Of a stretch of DNA of 64,000 nt, positions 23,322 through 35,060 are shown piece after piece. Within the stretch, counting starts at the first letter, position 1; each line of letters starts with the position of its first letter. The position numbers were made by a program, and so were the translations under genes. The notes below the pieces were generated by a model. That model worked only from the letters and a program-made list of their open reading frames with translations, was not told where the DNA came from and did not search any database. The DNA comes from Hypericum androsaemum (taxonomy: Eukaryota > Streptophyta > Magnoliopsida > Malpighiales > Hypericaceae): positions 3,881,487-3,945,486 of the forward strand of contig OZ023181.1 of the NCBI GenBank assembly GCA_963995505.1, given 5' to 3'.

Positions 23322-24446
23322 AGGGTTAAGGACACTTAGGTACATGTGTTATTGAAAATATATACTTAGACTTATGTGTTATAAAAATACCCAAAAAATA
23401 CCCAGAGTTATTCACAACTAAAATTTTCACGTGGAAAAGTCCATTAATACCATCTTCAAAATAAAAAACTTGTAAAATTAAAATTTTTTCTTTTCTACCC
23501 TTCTCTTTCCTCCCTCTCCCGGAGCTGCCACCGTGAGACAAGAATACAATTAGGGGTGAGCTTAAAACCGAAACAAACTGCACCAAGCCACACCGAAAAA
23601 TCAAAACCACAAAGCTAAAGTGATATTTTCAAACCGCACCGCACCACACCGCATGCTTTTAGTACAGGGTCGGTTTGTATTTTATTCACCCCGCGAAACC
23701 GCACCGCACCGCATCTATCATAAATGCTTGCTTTTTGGTTGTAATTTGCTGTAACTCTTGGTTCAATCTATCCTAAGTGCTTGCTTTTTGGTTGTAATTT
23801 GTTGTAACTCTTGGTGTTTATTTTATTTTAACTCTTGGTCGTCAAACTGCAACCCCCACCGCACCACCCTGACACCGCGACACCCCAAACATCGCAATTT
23901 TTTACCAAACCGCAAACTGCACAGTGTGCATTTTACCAAAATAAAAATTGCGGTGCGATATCAATTTGTACACTGACACTGCAAAACCGCACCGAACTCA
24001 CTCCTAAATACAATGAACCGAAGCATGGCTCCCTCCTCTACAAAAACAAACCAACCCATCCCATCCCATAGTCTCACCAACACAAAACGAGTCCTCCATC
24101 CCCTCCCCTCTAACCTCAGTAAACCAAGCTGGTATTTTCACTCTCCATTATTCCCCTCAATTGCAATTCCGCCCCTGTTCTTCCCTTTTTTTTTAAATCT
24201 GATCGCCACTTATATGGAGAGGAGTATGGCGGCCGGTGCACTTAGTCCACATTTTTTGTGGCTGCTCCGTGGAGAGAGAGCAAGAAAGGAGAAAAGAAAA
24301 AGAAAGAGAGTAGGGGTATAATGGACTTTTCCGTATGAAAAGTTTAGTGTTGTGAATAACTCTGGATGTTTTTTGGGTATTTCTATAACACAGGGAGCTA
24401 AGTGTCTATTTTCAATAACACAGGATAGTTAAGTGTCTTTAACCCT
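23322..24446. mobile_element. TIR element with ~150-200-bp inverted ends (MULE- or hAT-like), interrupted by a nested hAT
   Basis: The left end agggttaaggacacttaggt and the right end (reversed) agggttaaagacacttaact start inverted repeats. These continue through tgtgttattgaaaata, aaatacccaaaaaa and agagttattcacaac for well over 100 bp. The flanks share taattaa on both sides (23315-23321 and 24447-24453), a 7-bp duplication or part of a longer mutated one. The superfamily is uncertain because 7 bp fits neither hAT (8) nor Mutator (9). No transposase is visible. Confidence 0.8.
23551..24006. mobile_element. Nested hAT MITE, 456 bp, with perfect 8-bp TSD
   Basis: Termini are taggggtgagcttaaaaccg at the left and, reversed, taggagtgagttcggtgcgg at the right. 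The 8-bp duplication aatacaat flanks it exactly (23543-23550 and 24007-24014). The taggggtg-type end and 8-bp TSD are typical of the hAT superfamily. The interior is rich in ccgcacc motifs near both ends and holds a ~58-bp tandem duplication (about 23711-23820, with gcttgctttttggttgtaat in each copy). Confidence 0.9.
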
Positions 24447-25039
24447 TAATTAAATACTTATTAGAAGAGCTTTACTACCTTTTAAAGATTCTACTCGACT
24501 CGAACCTAAACTAGTTAGTATAGTAATATACAGATGCATGGTGGGTTAGCATTAATAATGCTTTGAAGGCCGTCACAAACCAAACATAGATGTGAAGTCA
24601 ATTTCTAGGATAACGAAACCATAACTAACTACAAGGAAAAGAAGCTCTCGAGGAAGCCTCAAGAGTTCTTGGAATCAGTTAGAAAACGAACGAGTGGCAT
24701 TGTCCTCCTGTGAATTTACACGGTAAGCTGCTTTTTCAGTTGGGACGAGAGCAAGCTACCAAGAATTTACATTTCTCATCCTCAAAATCCCTCACTAAGG
24801 AAAATTTGGACACCAGTTAGAAGAAATCAGGGGTGCGGATGCTAAAAAGGGGTCGAGGTTAAAGAAGAAGCACAATCAAGCTCTATCTGATCTTCCATCA
24901 AAACTCACCATTTCGTAGCTCGTCTAGGCATGGAATGGAAGCAACTTTCTCTGAAAGGTGAAAATGGCTTTCATAAGATGGTTTTCCCTAAACTGAAGCA
25001 CACACAATTCATCAAACCCGAAATGGATCCGCTTGCTTG
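24447..25039. other. 3' flank of the PRAF-like gene with a SINE-like fragment
   Basis: The stretch from about 24465 to 24530 matches a repeat family seen elsewhere in the window (agagctttactaccttttaa and ctcgactcgaacctaaacta). The remainder is probably 3' UTR of the minus-strand PRAF-like gene. No reading frame is supported. Confidence 0.5.
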
Positions 25040-28000
25040 CTAATGAGCCATATCATCACTCCCTACACCGACACTCGACTTGTCGACCATGCGCACATTG
25101 TATTGTTCATATACTCTTGCTCTATTCTCTGCCCACCACTGCTCTGCTTGCTTCTCACTGAAGTGCTTACGACTGTGTGTGTATACAGGAAAAAAAATAC
25201 ACACAAGTTTTATGATCGTTCCACAAAGACCATGACAATGCCCCCCCTCCAACAAAAACATCAGTATGATATGACAGGGCATACATGGGAACTGCAGTAA
25301 ATTGTAAAGCAGATTGAAGAATGACACACCTGAAGCGTACTCTCTTTAGATCCTTGCCTCCGCCTGGTAAGGAAGTTAGTGTAATATAAACACCGTGCTC
25401 ATCTTGTTCCACCCACTCAGTTTCACTGCGTGATTCTCCTTCTTTTATTCTGCTTCCGTTTCTCAACGTTGCATCTGAGTGCCCTTGTTTGCTTGCACCT
25501 GAATTACGGTTGCTGGTGTTGCCGGAACCATTAGAAATAAATTGTCCGTTTATCTTGTTTGTCTCTAGCTCTGGGCATGCTACTTGACCATGTAACTGAT
25601 CAATCGAAATATTTGGAATGTCATCTGCAGGACTTGAACCAAAGGATGTAAAAGTTGGAGATTTTATGTTTCGAGAAGCGCCGACTGGTAGCCTTTCCGC
25701 CACGTCTTTCAGCTGTCAATTAATAGAAAATAAAAAGCATTAGCACAAGGAAGATAAATGCATCCAATATCGGAAGAATAAAGAGAGCAATTCGAAGTTG
25801 CTAGGATAAATATATTTCTTTAAGCTAGCAATTGGAATAAGAAAGAACCATACTTCATTCCAAGCTAAGGCTTAAGAAAGGTAGGCCTGGCGTTAGGAGT
25901 TTGCACAGACTATTTATCTTGAATAGGACATTCGAATAAAAATCCTCAGCGCGGAATATAATCTCAAAGTCTCCTGACTCTTTATGGAACCAGTGCGGCT
26001 TCAAACAAGTAGATTGACATAAAAAGATTCTTTGCAGAAAAATGCAAAGCTAAAGTAACGAGCCACAGCCACCCTTCTCCTTGCCCCCAAACTAGCCAGA
26101 AAGCGCTTCCCACAGGAGATGCCCTTTTCTATAAATGGAGAACTAGGAGGTACCAGTACACTATTGAAGTTCCAAGCTAAAACTTCCCGAGTGAACTACC
26201 TAACTATAGACTGAGTAATACAACGTCGTTTTTAATTCTCTGGCTAAATAAAACGTGGTACATAAGACAGCAGAAGACGGTAAAGTGATTTGAGATATTG
26301 ACAGTAACTTTAAATGCAAGACGTCCAACAGGTTTGCAGAAAAATAGTCATTGCCAGAACCTGGTTAGTCTGACTTACTTGTGCAGTGAGTGACTTGATC
26401 ACCTCCTTTGCTGCTTTACACTTAGCAGTCTCTTCTCCTGCTATTGCTAATGCATCCTTCAGCTGTTTGGTCATTCTTTCCAGCTCCATGTCTTGAAGCT
26501 GGGCTTTCTGGGTAAGATTTTCCACCTAAGGTTTAAAGACTTATTAGATAATGGAGGCAATAAAGTGGCACGGTTAAATAGCAGTAGTATTACTGGTCTC
26601 TTATCCGAATGAAATAATCTTAAAATGCCAGCAACTGAGATTTAATCCTGAGATAGGAGAACAAGCAAACCTGAGCTCTTAATTTTATAGCCTCTTGGCT
26701 GAGGCTTTCATTTGTCATTTTTGCATCATCCACAACTATTTTTGGTGATGTAAGTCCGCCCAAAGTTGGTGTTGGTGTTGTTGAACGAGTTGGACTAGGC
26801 CTTCTTGATATTGGAGAAGTAGCCCGAGATGCAATTCTTGATCCAGGAACAGAAGCAGAGAAAAACTTCTTGGATGAACCAAACATTGGATTGAAGGACT
26901 TCGAGATGTTAAGTGCTCCTCCCCACTGAGAGCTTCCATTTGGAATGGGTGAGACACGGCTACTATTGAATTCAAGTTTCTTATTTCTCTTGGATCGGCT
27001 GTCAGGTTGCTTCAAAGATTCCATTGATGAAAATCTGGCAAGCTGCCCGTGAGATCTTGAATCAAACTTATCATGCTTCTCAATAAACTCATTGGGCCCA
27101 TGATTGACACTACCTTTCCGACTTGCAGAAGACTGGGAAGAGGCATCAGTTTCGATGGATTTCCTTAACTTGTTACAACAATTGTCACAGACACGATAAG
27201 GTTTGTTCGGATTTGGTGCCATGGAAGCCTTGAGCGACTTCTTACTGCTACATGAATGACAAAATACCAGCCCACAGTTATAACAATTGTGTCGCTTTCT
27301 CTTGAAATTAAATGGAAGACGGCAGCCAGAACACATGGACTGATCAACACCTGAGACTGATTTGTGGAGGCAGATAGCTGCAGTGTAATTGATACCAGAA
27401 GCTATACTTTTAACAAGTTTGTCCTTGAGGGCTTCAACCAGTGTCGGAGAATTTCTATCTTCAGTATCCCCATGACCCAGACGTCCGTTTGTGCCTTTGC
27501 CCCAGGTATACACTTCTGTTTTGGAAGTTAGAACAGCAACATGATAGGCACCACAAGCAATCTCCTCAACTTCACTCTTGGCAAGCTTTCCCTCAACACG
27601 AGCAGGAAACTTACCATCAGCTTGAGGATTACCTAGCTGACCATAAACAGGGCTACCCATGGTGTACACATGCCCCAATGTAGTAAGTGCTACAGTCAGA
27701 CTGTGCCCACAAGCAACTTGACAAAAGTTAGGTTCAACAAGAGCAGCAACACATGTCGGTACCAATTTTGGTTCCTTGTCACCATGTCCAAGTCGACATT
27801 TATCTCCATCTCCCCACGTAAAAAGCTTCCCTGACGAACAGTTGCTGGAACTGGGATTACCAACCATGACTTCAACCACTGCTGCACTGTGCCACACCCC
27901 ACATGCTGCTCTGACAGTACGGAGACCCTTAAGCGATTCCACCTCCCTTGGTATTGACACGCTCTTTCTATCTCCATGACCTAGAGCACCAAACGTACCA

Positions 28001-31000
28001 TCGCCATACGTAAACAATTGCCCGGCAGAGGTTACAACTGCAGTATGCCAGGGTCCACAAGATACAGAAGAGACATGTAAGCCTTCCAAAGGCCCATTTA
28101 CTCTTTTCGGGACCCAATGGCTTACTTCATTTCCATGTCCAAGAAGACCAAAATTATAGGTACCATCCCCCCAAGTATATAAATCACCAGAAAGTGTCAC
28201 AGCGCATGTGTGGTACTCACCACATGCTACCAGCTCGATGTTTGTATTGCTAAGGGCATCAATAAGCTTTGGATGTGCAACATCAGAGTCCACACCATGG
28301 CCAAGCCTGCCCCCAGATTCCTCTCCCCATGAGAAAATCTCTCCTTGCTTGGTCACCAAAGCTGCATGTCGTCCACCACATGCAATATTCTGAACATCAA
28401 GTACCACTGCCGACTCCAATGCTTTAGGCACTAATGAATCAATTTTTCCACCATATGAACTTCCTACTCTGTGAGATCCACCACCCAAGACAGCATCTGC
28501 ACTCCCCTCTCCCCAAATGAAAACATCTCCAAGGGAATAACCATCATCATGACCTGAACCTTGACTTGATGAGCTAACAGCACTCGACAAACTAACTCTA
28601 AAAGCATCAATCGCCATTGTCTTCATGTGACCGTGCACACTATCTGAGCCCCCGGATGACAAAGAATGAACTGAACCACTAACGGAATCCGAGGGGAAAA
28701 AGCCCTTGGGTGGAACACCAAATAATATCCCATCAGAAAACACCTTATCGATACCATTCTTAGGGGGGCTATCATAGGGACTACGTAGGCGAAGGTGATC
28801 CCCATCCTGAAAGATACCGGGGTCTCTCAGTTCTTTTTTTTTTTTTTTTGGACTCAAGGGGTCAATGGATGAGCAAGAGATTTGAATCCGAAGCTAAAAA
28901 TCTGTACCTTTGGGTGACTACCATTGCTGCCAAATGGAGAATTCATGGGAGAACTTCTTCGAGTGTATGTGCGGGGACTATTTGCTTCTGATGGAACCCC
29001 ATCACTCCGTGATTCTGTTCGCCACTTCCGCTGATGACTACGAGATATTAGAGCTTTCAAGCCGCTAAACCATACCTCAGCAACATCTTTATCCTTGCAA
29101 ATCTGATCAAGGATTCAACCAGAGATGATATTAGGCACAGGTAAAGCTGCTGGTGAATGGATGGAATAAACATAAAATGTTATACATCAAGAACAGAGCT
29201 AGAAACAAATCAATACAAAAAAAAAAGCTAAAAACAAATTTGGTTAAGAGCATTTCAAGAGGACAAGAGAAAACATTTACAGCAGTAGAAACTCCAAAAA
29301 GAACCAGAGGATTGACCAATGTATCTTATGTATTTAATACCAATTCTCGAGCGAAGCTGCACTTACCAAATCAAGTGACCTGTCATTATATATAAGTGAA
29401 AATGACTGATATTCCTTCTCGGGCCGAGGATCCCTTTGAAAGATAGGCTGGCAAGAGAAAATTATTGACAAAAAGTAAGAAAATCAAACAAGAAAACCAT
29501 ATATAAAAATCTCATATTCTCAAGTCTTTACCAAATGCACAAAAGCCACTGGGACGGTTTTATAAATAGAGAATGATAATGCTTCAGAATTTCATGAAAT
29601 ACAACTTTAGAGTTATATTGATGAATCATCCACACGCGAAAAAATAAAGCAACTCAATATCTATTTGGCATCGAAAGCAATGATCATATATATCTTCAGA
29701 AGTTTTTAAGTACACAGTGTTTATGCGGTTAGTGAGTCAGACAAGAATGTGAATGAGCATCAATCGTAAAGCGTGCAAGTTTTTACCCGTCAGGCACGAT
29801 ACCTTCTGAGCAAAGCTAGAAGTTTTTGGTTAAGTTGATTCTACAGTGGCTCTGTGTATAGAACACGTTTAAAACCAGCCCAGACTTGTTTAAGCAGGCA
29901 TATTTTCAAATTTCACTTACTCCACTCAGACTGCATATGTATTATAGGCCGTATCAATGAAAGTGCAATTGAGTGAATGCTTCAATTATTTGTGTGAGGT
30001 CGTTTGTAAGCCAGTCTGCACGTGCATATGATTCTTTTCGTCGGAACTTCCTTCTCATGCATTACATAGAATAAAATATGAAGGTACTTACAGTTCGCTG
30101 GCCCGATATGATTCTAGATACATGGCCGAGCCTTAGATGTTTCTCCTCTTTTCCTGACAGCCATATTAAAGAAGACTCGTCCTGGATAGCAAAATTTAGA
30201 CACAAAGATTTTGAATACAAAGAGTTTTCTCACGTAGTAGTTAAATGTGATACAACAAAAAAATACCATATGATAAACAAGCATGAAGGAAAAAAAAAGC
30301 ATTATGACATGCAGTATTAGAAAAAAGACACGAAGAAAGAAATTATGAACAAATTGAAGATATATAAAATGTAGCACAGAGGATTTTATCAGAATAGGCA
30401 AGTTAAGACCATAAGAAAAAACCTAATGAAAACCCACAATTTACTACAGTTGATTGAACCTCATGGTAGACATAATGCAGTATGATGTCATAAGTTAGAG
30501 ACGAAAAAACCATTTCTAGGAGCCAAACTTACATCAGAAAGGCGGAAGGGACAAATTTTTGGTTTTCCTCTTCTTCCATACTTGAGCAAGCAGGCCCCTT
30601 TCTTTAAAGCAGTGATTGCCTGCAGTAAATCCATTCAACAGCCCAAATGATGAACACTATCCAACTTATTCCTCACATCAGCATGCCAGATCAATGGAAT
30701 ACAAACAAAAACAGTACGGCCAATGACAGGAAACATAGGTGACAATTTTGCTGACCTTCTCCTCTTTCTCATGGAAGGTAAGTCTTATGAAAAATCATTA
30801 AAAGTATGAAACCTCAGATGCATCCTACCTTGAAAATGAGCACGCAAGTCATAAATCTTTGCCAAATGCATAAACAAGTCCTGATGCAGCAACTCAAGAG
30901 AAATCATCTGACTGGGTGCATAAGCACCAATGAAATACCAAATCGAAGATCAGAAACTTAAGGTTCAGGGTTCAGGTAAGACAGCACAGCATCCAACTAA

Positions 31001-31542
31001 CCAACTAAAGATGCCGCAACAGTTCACACTGTCAGAATGAGGAGTCCTAAGTCTACTACCGAGACAGTCCCCCAGATGATGCTCATCATCTTTTTCCTGA
31101 CTGCTTCACCTTGGAAAAAAACACCAAGTTGGACACTACCAATCCAACTGAATGAATCTCCGAAGCAAAAATGGCTAACCAAATGCCATCAACTAACTCT
31201 TGGCACTACCTTCATTACACCCCCTGGATCCTCAAATTAGCTTGGCAACACGGTCCAATGACCCATCTGCTTCACAAGCTCGGGAAAACAAAGCTGAAGT
31301 CCCAATATCCACTCATTGAACGTCGAGTTCCTAACTGATCCAAGTCAGCAATTCCTCCAACTGAACTATCCAAATCCCTCCGTTCCAACTCGGATCCCGA
31401 CGATTATTAACTTGCTAGAACATGAATCCAACAATGCCACAAACACTAATAAAACTCCAAAAAAAAATTCAAAAGAGGTAGGAAATTGTACCTGCTCGGT
31501 GTCCCTCTCAACTGGCCCAGTCCTACTAAGATCCGACGCCAT
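25040..31542 (-). CDS. PRAF-like protein: PH, seven RCC1 repeats, FYVE finger and BRX domain
   Basis: Nine exons on the minus strand: 31492-31542, 30533-30619, 30092-30181, 29367-29447, 28908-29102, 26671-28806, 26379-26525, 25330-25712 and 25040-25172. They total 3,303 nt (1,100 residues) and all phases close. The N-terminal ~135 residues form the PH domain ([50 protein letters not shown]). RCC1 repeats run from ~261 to ~645 with recurring [21 protein letters not shown] and LGHGD motifs. A FYVE-type zinc finger follows (~655-720: [20 protein letters not shown], then FCHSC and VCDNC). A coiled coil spans ~850-930. The C-terminal BRX domain has [20 protein letters not shown] and [17 protein letters not shown]. 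The family binds phosphoinositides, and PRAFs have been proposed as Rab/Ran-type exchange factors and as BRX-class polarity partners; the specific role here is inferred. Confidence 0.95.
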
Positions 31543-33902
31543 TCAATCTCCCCGCCGCCACACGAACCAAATTTATAAAACCAGAAAAAATTGAAAAAAA
31601 AGAGGAAAGAAAATCACTAGCTTAAAACTGGATAGGGCGAATCTAGCTCCAGAACTTCACCCATTCTCGAAGAAACCAACCCCTTCCATCTACCGGACAC
31701 TAACTATAACTGCCCCAACCGAAAAAAGAAAATTAACGAAACCCTAGCGGCTCGGCTCACCAACCCGAAGCCACCCTCCCGAGCTGATCCCCAAGCCGCC
31801 TGATCGGAGCTCGGCCCCGGCTCGGCTCGGCTCGGCTCAGTTCAGCTCGCTTCGTCGTTACAGCTCCCCCCTCCGGAAGAATATAATAGAGCAAAAGAAG
31901 ACTAAAATCCTGAAATCGGATTTTTGTTCTCTCTTTTTTGACCAAAGGAGTCTTCGCGAAGTGAAACTAGCGCGAGAGAGAAAACTGATCGGGAGGGGTA
32001 AATTCGGTATTTCCAGCGTCCCTCCGGCGATTTCGGAGGTGGAGAAGTCCAGCGAGAGTGAGGCTTTAAGCAAAGGAATCCAGTGACAGAGAGAGAGAGA
32101 GAGAGTGCAGTTCACGCGCCGAGCGGGGAAGAAAGAGAAGAACAGCGTCGAGAGAGAGTGGGCTGTTTTTTCCTTTTTCTCCCTCCCTTTTCCAATTAAA
32201 TCCTTGACGTGAAAAGAAGGAAGAGAGAGTATTCGCGAAAAGATCCCATTTTAAAAAAAATGTTATATATATATATATGGTTATATTATTATTATGTGCT
32301 TTGTTTTTTTAATAATTTATTGAGCTGATTAATTTTTTTGGAGTTGATTAATTTAAATTTGAGTAAATTAAAAATTTTGAAATGTGAAATTTTTTGACAA
32401 TTTCTTTTTTTTTGAGAAATCATACCTAAGGATTTTGTCGTTCCACTTTTTGAAAAGTTCTTGGCTGTTATTTACTTTCCATATTTCTTGATGTTCTTTT
32501 TTCTACGTTTCTTCCACTTCGATCCTCTTTGAGGTTATCCAGAGAATATTGATTCAAGACCAACACCATGAGATGATCTTTTGATGAAATAAAAAGGGAA
32601 ATAACATTTTTTTGGGGGGTCAAAACAACATTATTTTCGAGTAACGCATTAAAAATATTAATCGAGATTCGAATGAATAAAATCTCAAATATCGGCAAAA
32701 ATGAGCTAGCAATGGTCACATAAAAGCTGGAGAAAATTTTATGGTTCCCATTACTCTCTTTTTGTGGATAGGCCCTACAACAAAGTTGGAGGATTTGGTA
32801 TCAACAAAGGCCCAACAAGGACTAGCCCAGCCTAACCCACAATATGTCATGTCAAGGCTCAGAGTTAAGCTTAACCAGCTGGTTATCTTACCCTCTTATC
32901 TATTTTTTTTAGGGAATCTTACCCTCTTATCTATATATCAACGCAAAGTTGCTCTCGCTACGAGTTGTTCTAATTTAATCAAAAGTTTTTCAGCTCGAAT
33001 CCCCTAGTACACTATAGTATTAAATATTCTTCGGGATAGTTTTGACGCATTTTAATATCATACTCGAATCAAATTTGTATTAGTTAGCCGAGTAGATATC
33101 TAAATATCAGGTGCATAAAAAACACAAAGCTGCTCTTCTTTCCAAAGATCATGTGTCAATACAGAGCCAAATTTGAGAGGGGCAGCCTTTGTCCTCTCTC
33201 GATCTCACTTTTGGCGACGGATGCATGATTGAGGCGTAATCTTTTTTTCCTAATGTTTTTAACTTAATTGGAGTAGAGAAGATAATTCAAGTAGTAAAAG
33301 TTTGGATAGCTGACTGGTATTGGGCTCGAGTTTTGTTAACGGAGGAACATACATTGATGGAAAAGTCATTATCTACAAATTGATAATGTTTCACTATCAA
33401 TTTAGTCGTTGTCCGTAAACATGACAGCGGATATCAGAAGATCGTAGATAAAAAAAAAGACCTTTTAACTATCAACAACTTCTACCCACTTTAGAAAGGA
33501 CTGACTTCCAATTCCCAAGATTCATTGAAACTATAATTCCGATCCTTAACCAAAGTTGATTCTAACTACACTATATCCTAATTAAAACTCGTTAAATCAT
33601 AAATGTAACTCCAATCTTTCGAGTTTCCAAAACGTGATACTAAAGATTGGTCTAAGCCCAATTCTGATTGGTCCGAACCGGCCCATTAAGTTTCGCACAA
33701 ACCAAAGGCCCAAACCCAGACAGACTAAATAGGAAACGTAGCTAGCAACCGTACATATAAAAAACTCCAACTTCATAACCAAAATTCCCACCCAGTTTCC
33801 CAGTTAGAATTCCTTGCGTAACAAGAAAGGGAAAACCACAAAATTTTTCCCCAAGACCCTAAATCCTTCTGTGTTCGCGCATTGGTCTTCTTGAACTATA
33901 CC
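31543..33902. other. Divergent intergenic region between PRAF-like (-) and RING (+) genes
   Basis: It contains the 5' UTR and promoter of the PRAF-like gene with a GA microsatellite, an AT-rich centre with TA and TTA runs (32265-32300), and a SINE-like repeat copy (about 32955-33115). The promoter of the RING gene lies before 33903. No further coding sequence is supported. Confidence 0.5.
32088..32105. repeat. GA microsatellite in the PRAF-like gene leader/promoter
   Basis: A GA run of nine units lies ~550 bp upstream of the PRAF-like start codon (CT in its sense). Such GAGA/CT tracts are common in plant core promoters and 5' UTRs. Confidence 0.8.
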
Positions 33903-34394
33903 ATGGAAGAAGAACTAGCATACGTAGAGGCCGTACTGCTTCTAGCCGAAAGCGGTTGGGAGACTAACGAGACAAGAGAGTTCAGCTCGTACTTGCAGCT
34001 CGGACATGTTTCTGCATGGTTAGTGTGTTCAAAGTTGAAGTTGGCAGAGACAAGGGCAAGAAAAGAAGGCCGCGGCCTCGACTTGCACACTGAGCTGAAG
34101 GGTTTGGAGCAAGAGGTCTTGGCCCGCGCCATGAGGGTTGTCGTCGATTTCTTGAAGCCCGTGGTGGCCGGGTTGACGGTGGAGGATGGTGGGGGAGAGG
34201 TGTGTGGGATTTGTCTTGAGGAGATGGTGGAAGGGGAGGAGGCTAGGGCAATTCAGGGTTGCAAGCACAAGTACCATGTGGTTTGTGTTTACGAGTGGTT
34301 TAAGAGGAAAAGGAATTGTCCGAAGTGTAGGTATCAGCTTGGAGTCGACGACTTATTTGTTCACGAGGACTCCAACTCACAGCCTCTTCGTTAA
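33903..34394 (+). CDS. RING-H2 zinc finger protein, probable E3 ubiquitin ligase
   Basis: An intronless frame encodes 163 residues. The ATG at 33903 has a strong context (accATGG). An earlier in-frame TTG is not a credible start. Residues ~1-95 are Glu/Leu-rich and helical without membrane segments. The RING-H2 finger covers ~104-147: CGICLEEM, then GCKHKYHVVCVYEWFKRKRN, then CPKC. This supplies the C3H2C3 ligands and the hydrophobic plus Trp residues that contact an E2 enzyme. By family knowledge it would pass ubiquitin from an E2 to an unknown substrate. There is no signal peptide or ATL-type hydrophobic helix, so a soluble cytosolic or nuclear protein is likely. It resembles the short single-exon RING-H2 genes common in plants; no specific orthologue is claimed. 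Confidence 0.88.
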   Translation: MEEELAYVEAVLLLAESGWETNETREFSSYLQLGHVSAWLVCSKLKLAETRARKEGRGLDLHTELKGLEQEVLARAMRVVVDFLKPVVAGLTVEDGGGEVCGICLEEMVEGEEARAIQGCKHKYHVVCVYEWFKRKRNCPKCRYQLGVDDLFVHEDSNSQPLR

Positions 34395-35060
34395 GCTAGA
34401 ACAAGTAGCTCATCAGATTTACAATTCGAGTTTGTGATAACTGAAAATAGTGTCCATGTTATGATATTGATCAATCAAGTGACTTTTCCACTTGTTCTTG
34501 AGAACCATAATCTGCATATTTCCTGAAAACTTACTGAGAGAACTTCATACATGAGTTCCCGGAAGATCAAGAAGAACTGCACTGCCGTTTCGAGTACCGA
34601 TAGATTCACGGCCGCAGCAGACCGTTGACAGAAGAAGAATCTAGCCTCATTAGGATCTGTTAAGAAAGAGCAGCAATGTACAAAAATTACTTGGTCATTT
34701 GCCCGAAGTGACTATCTATCAGCTAACGTTGCCATTACATAGAAAGTCAGTCAGCAGCACCTCAACTGGTATGCGTAGTCTGCTGCTGTTATCAACCTTG
34801 TTTCCGATGGTGATTCCGCGACCCGACGACTCTACTTTAATCCTGATTTACACTCAAAATCTGGAAATCTTAACATTTGATCTGATCTAAAAGAGAGATT
34901 TACAGGTATTCACAGCCGAAGCTTCATCGCCACCACAACAGGAGCATTGCGATTCATAGCAGGAGGCTGCAAAATTGGCATAGGAAGTACATGCTCTTCC
35001 AGATGATCAACAAGGCGGCAGCTTGGTGTAATAGATGAGCCCAGAAAGCCTCGAGGGTCC
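34395..35060. other. Convergent 3' flanks of the RING and homeodomain genes
   Basis: The RING gene (+) and the homeodomain gene (-) end here. The interval should hold both 3' UTRs. No other feature is seen. Confidence 0.5.
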
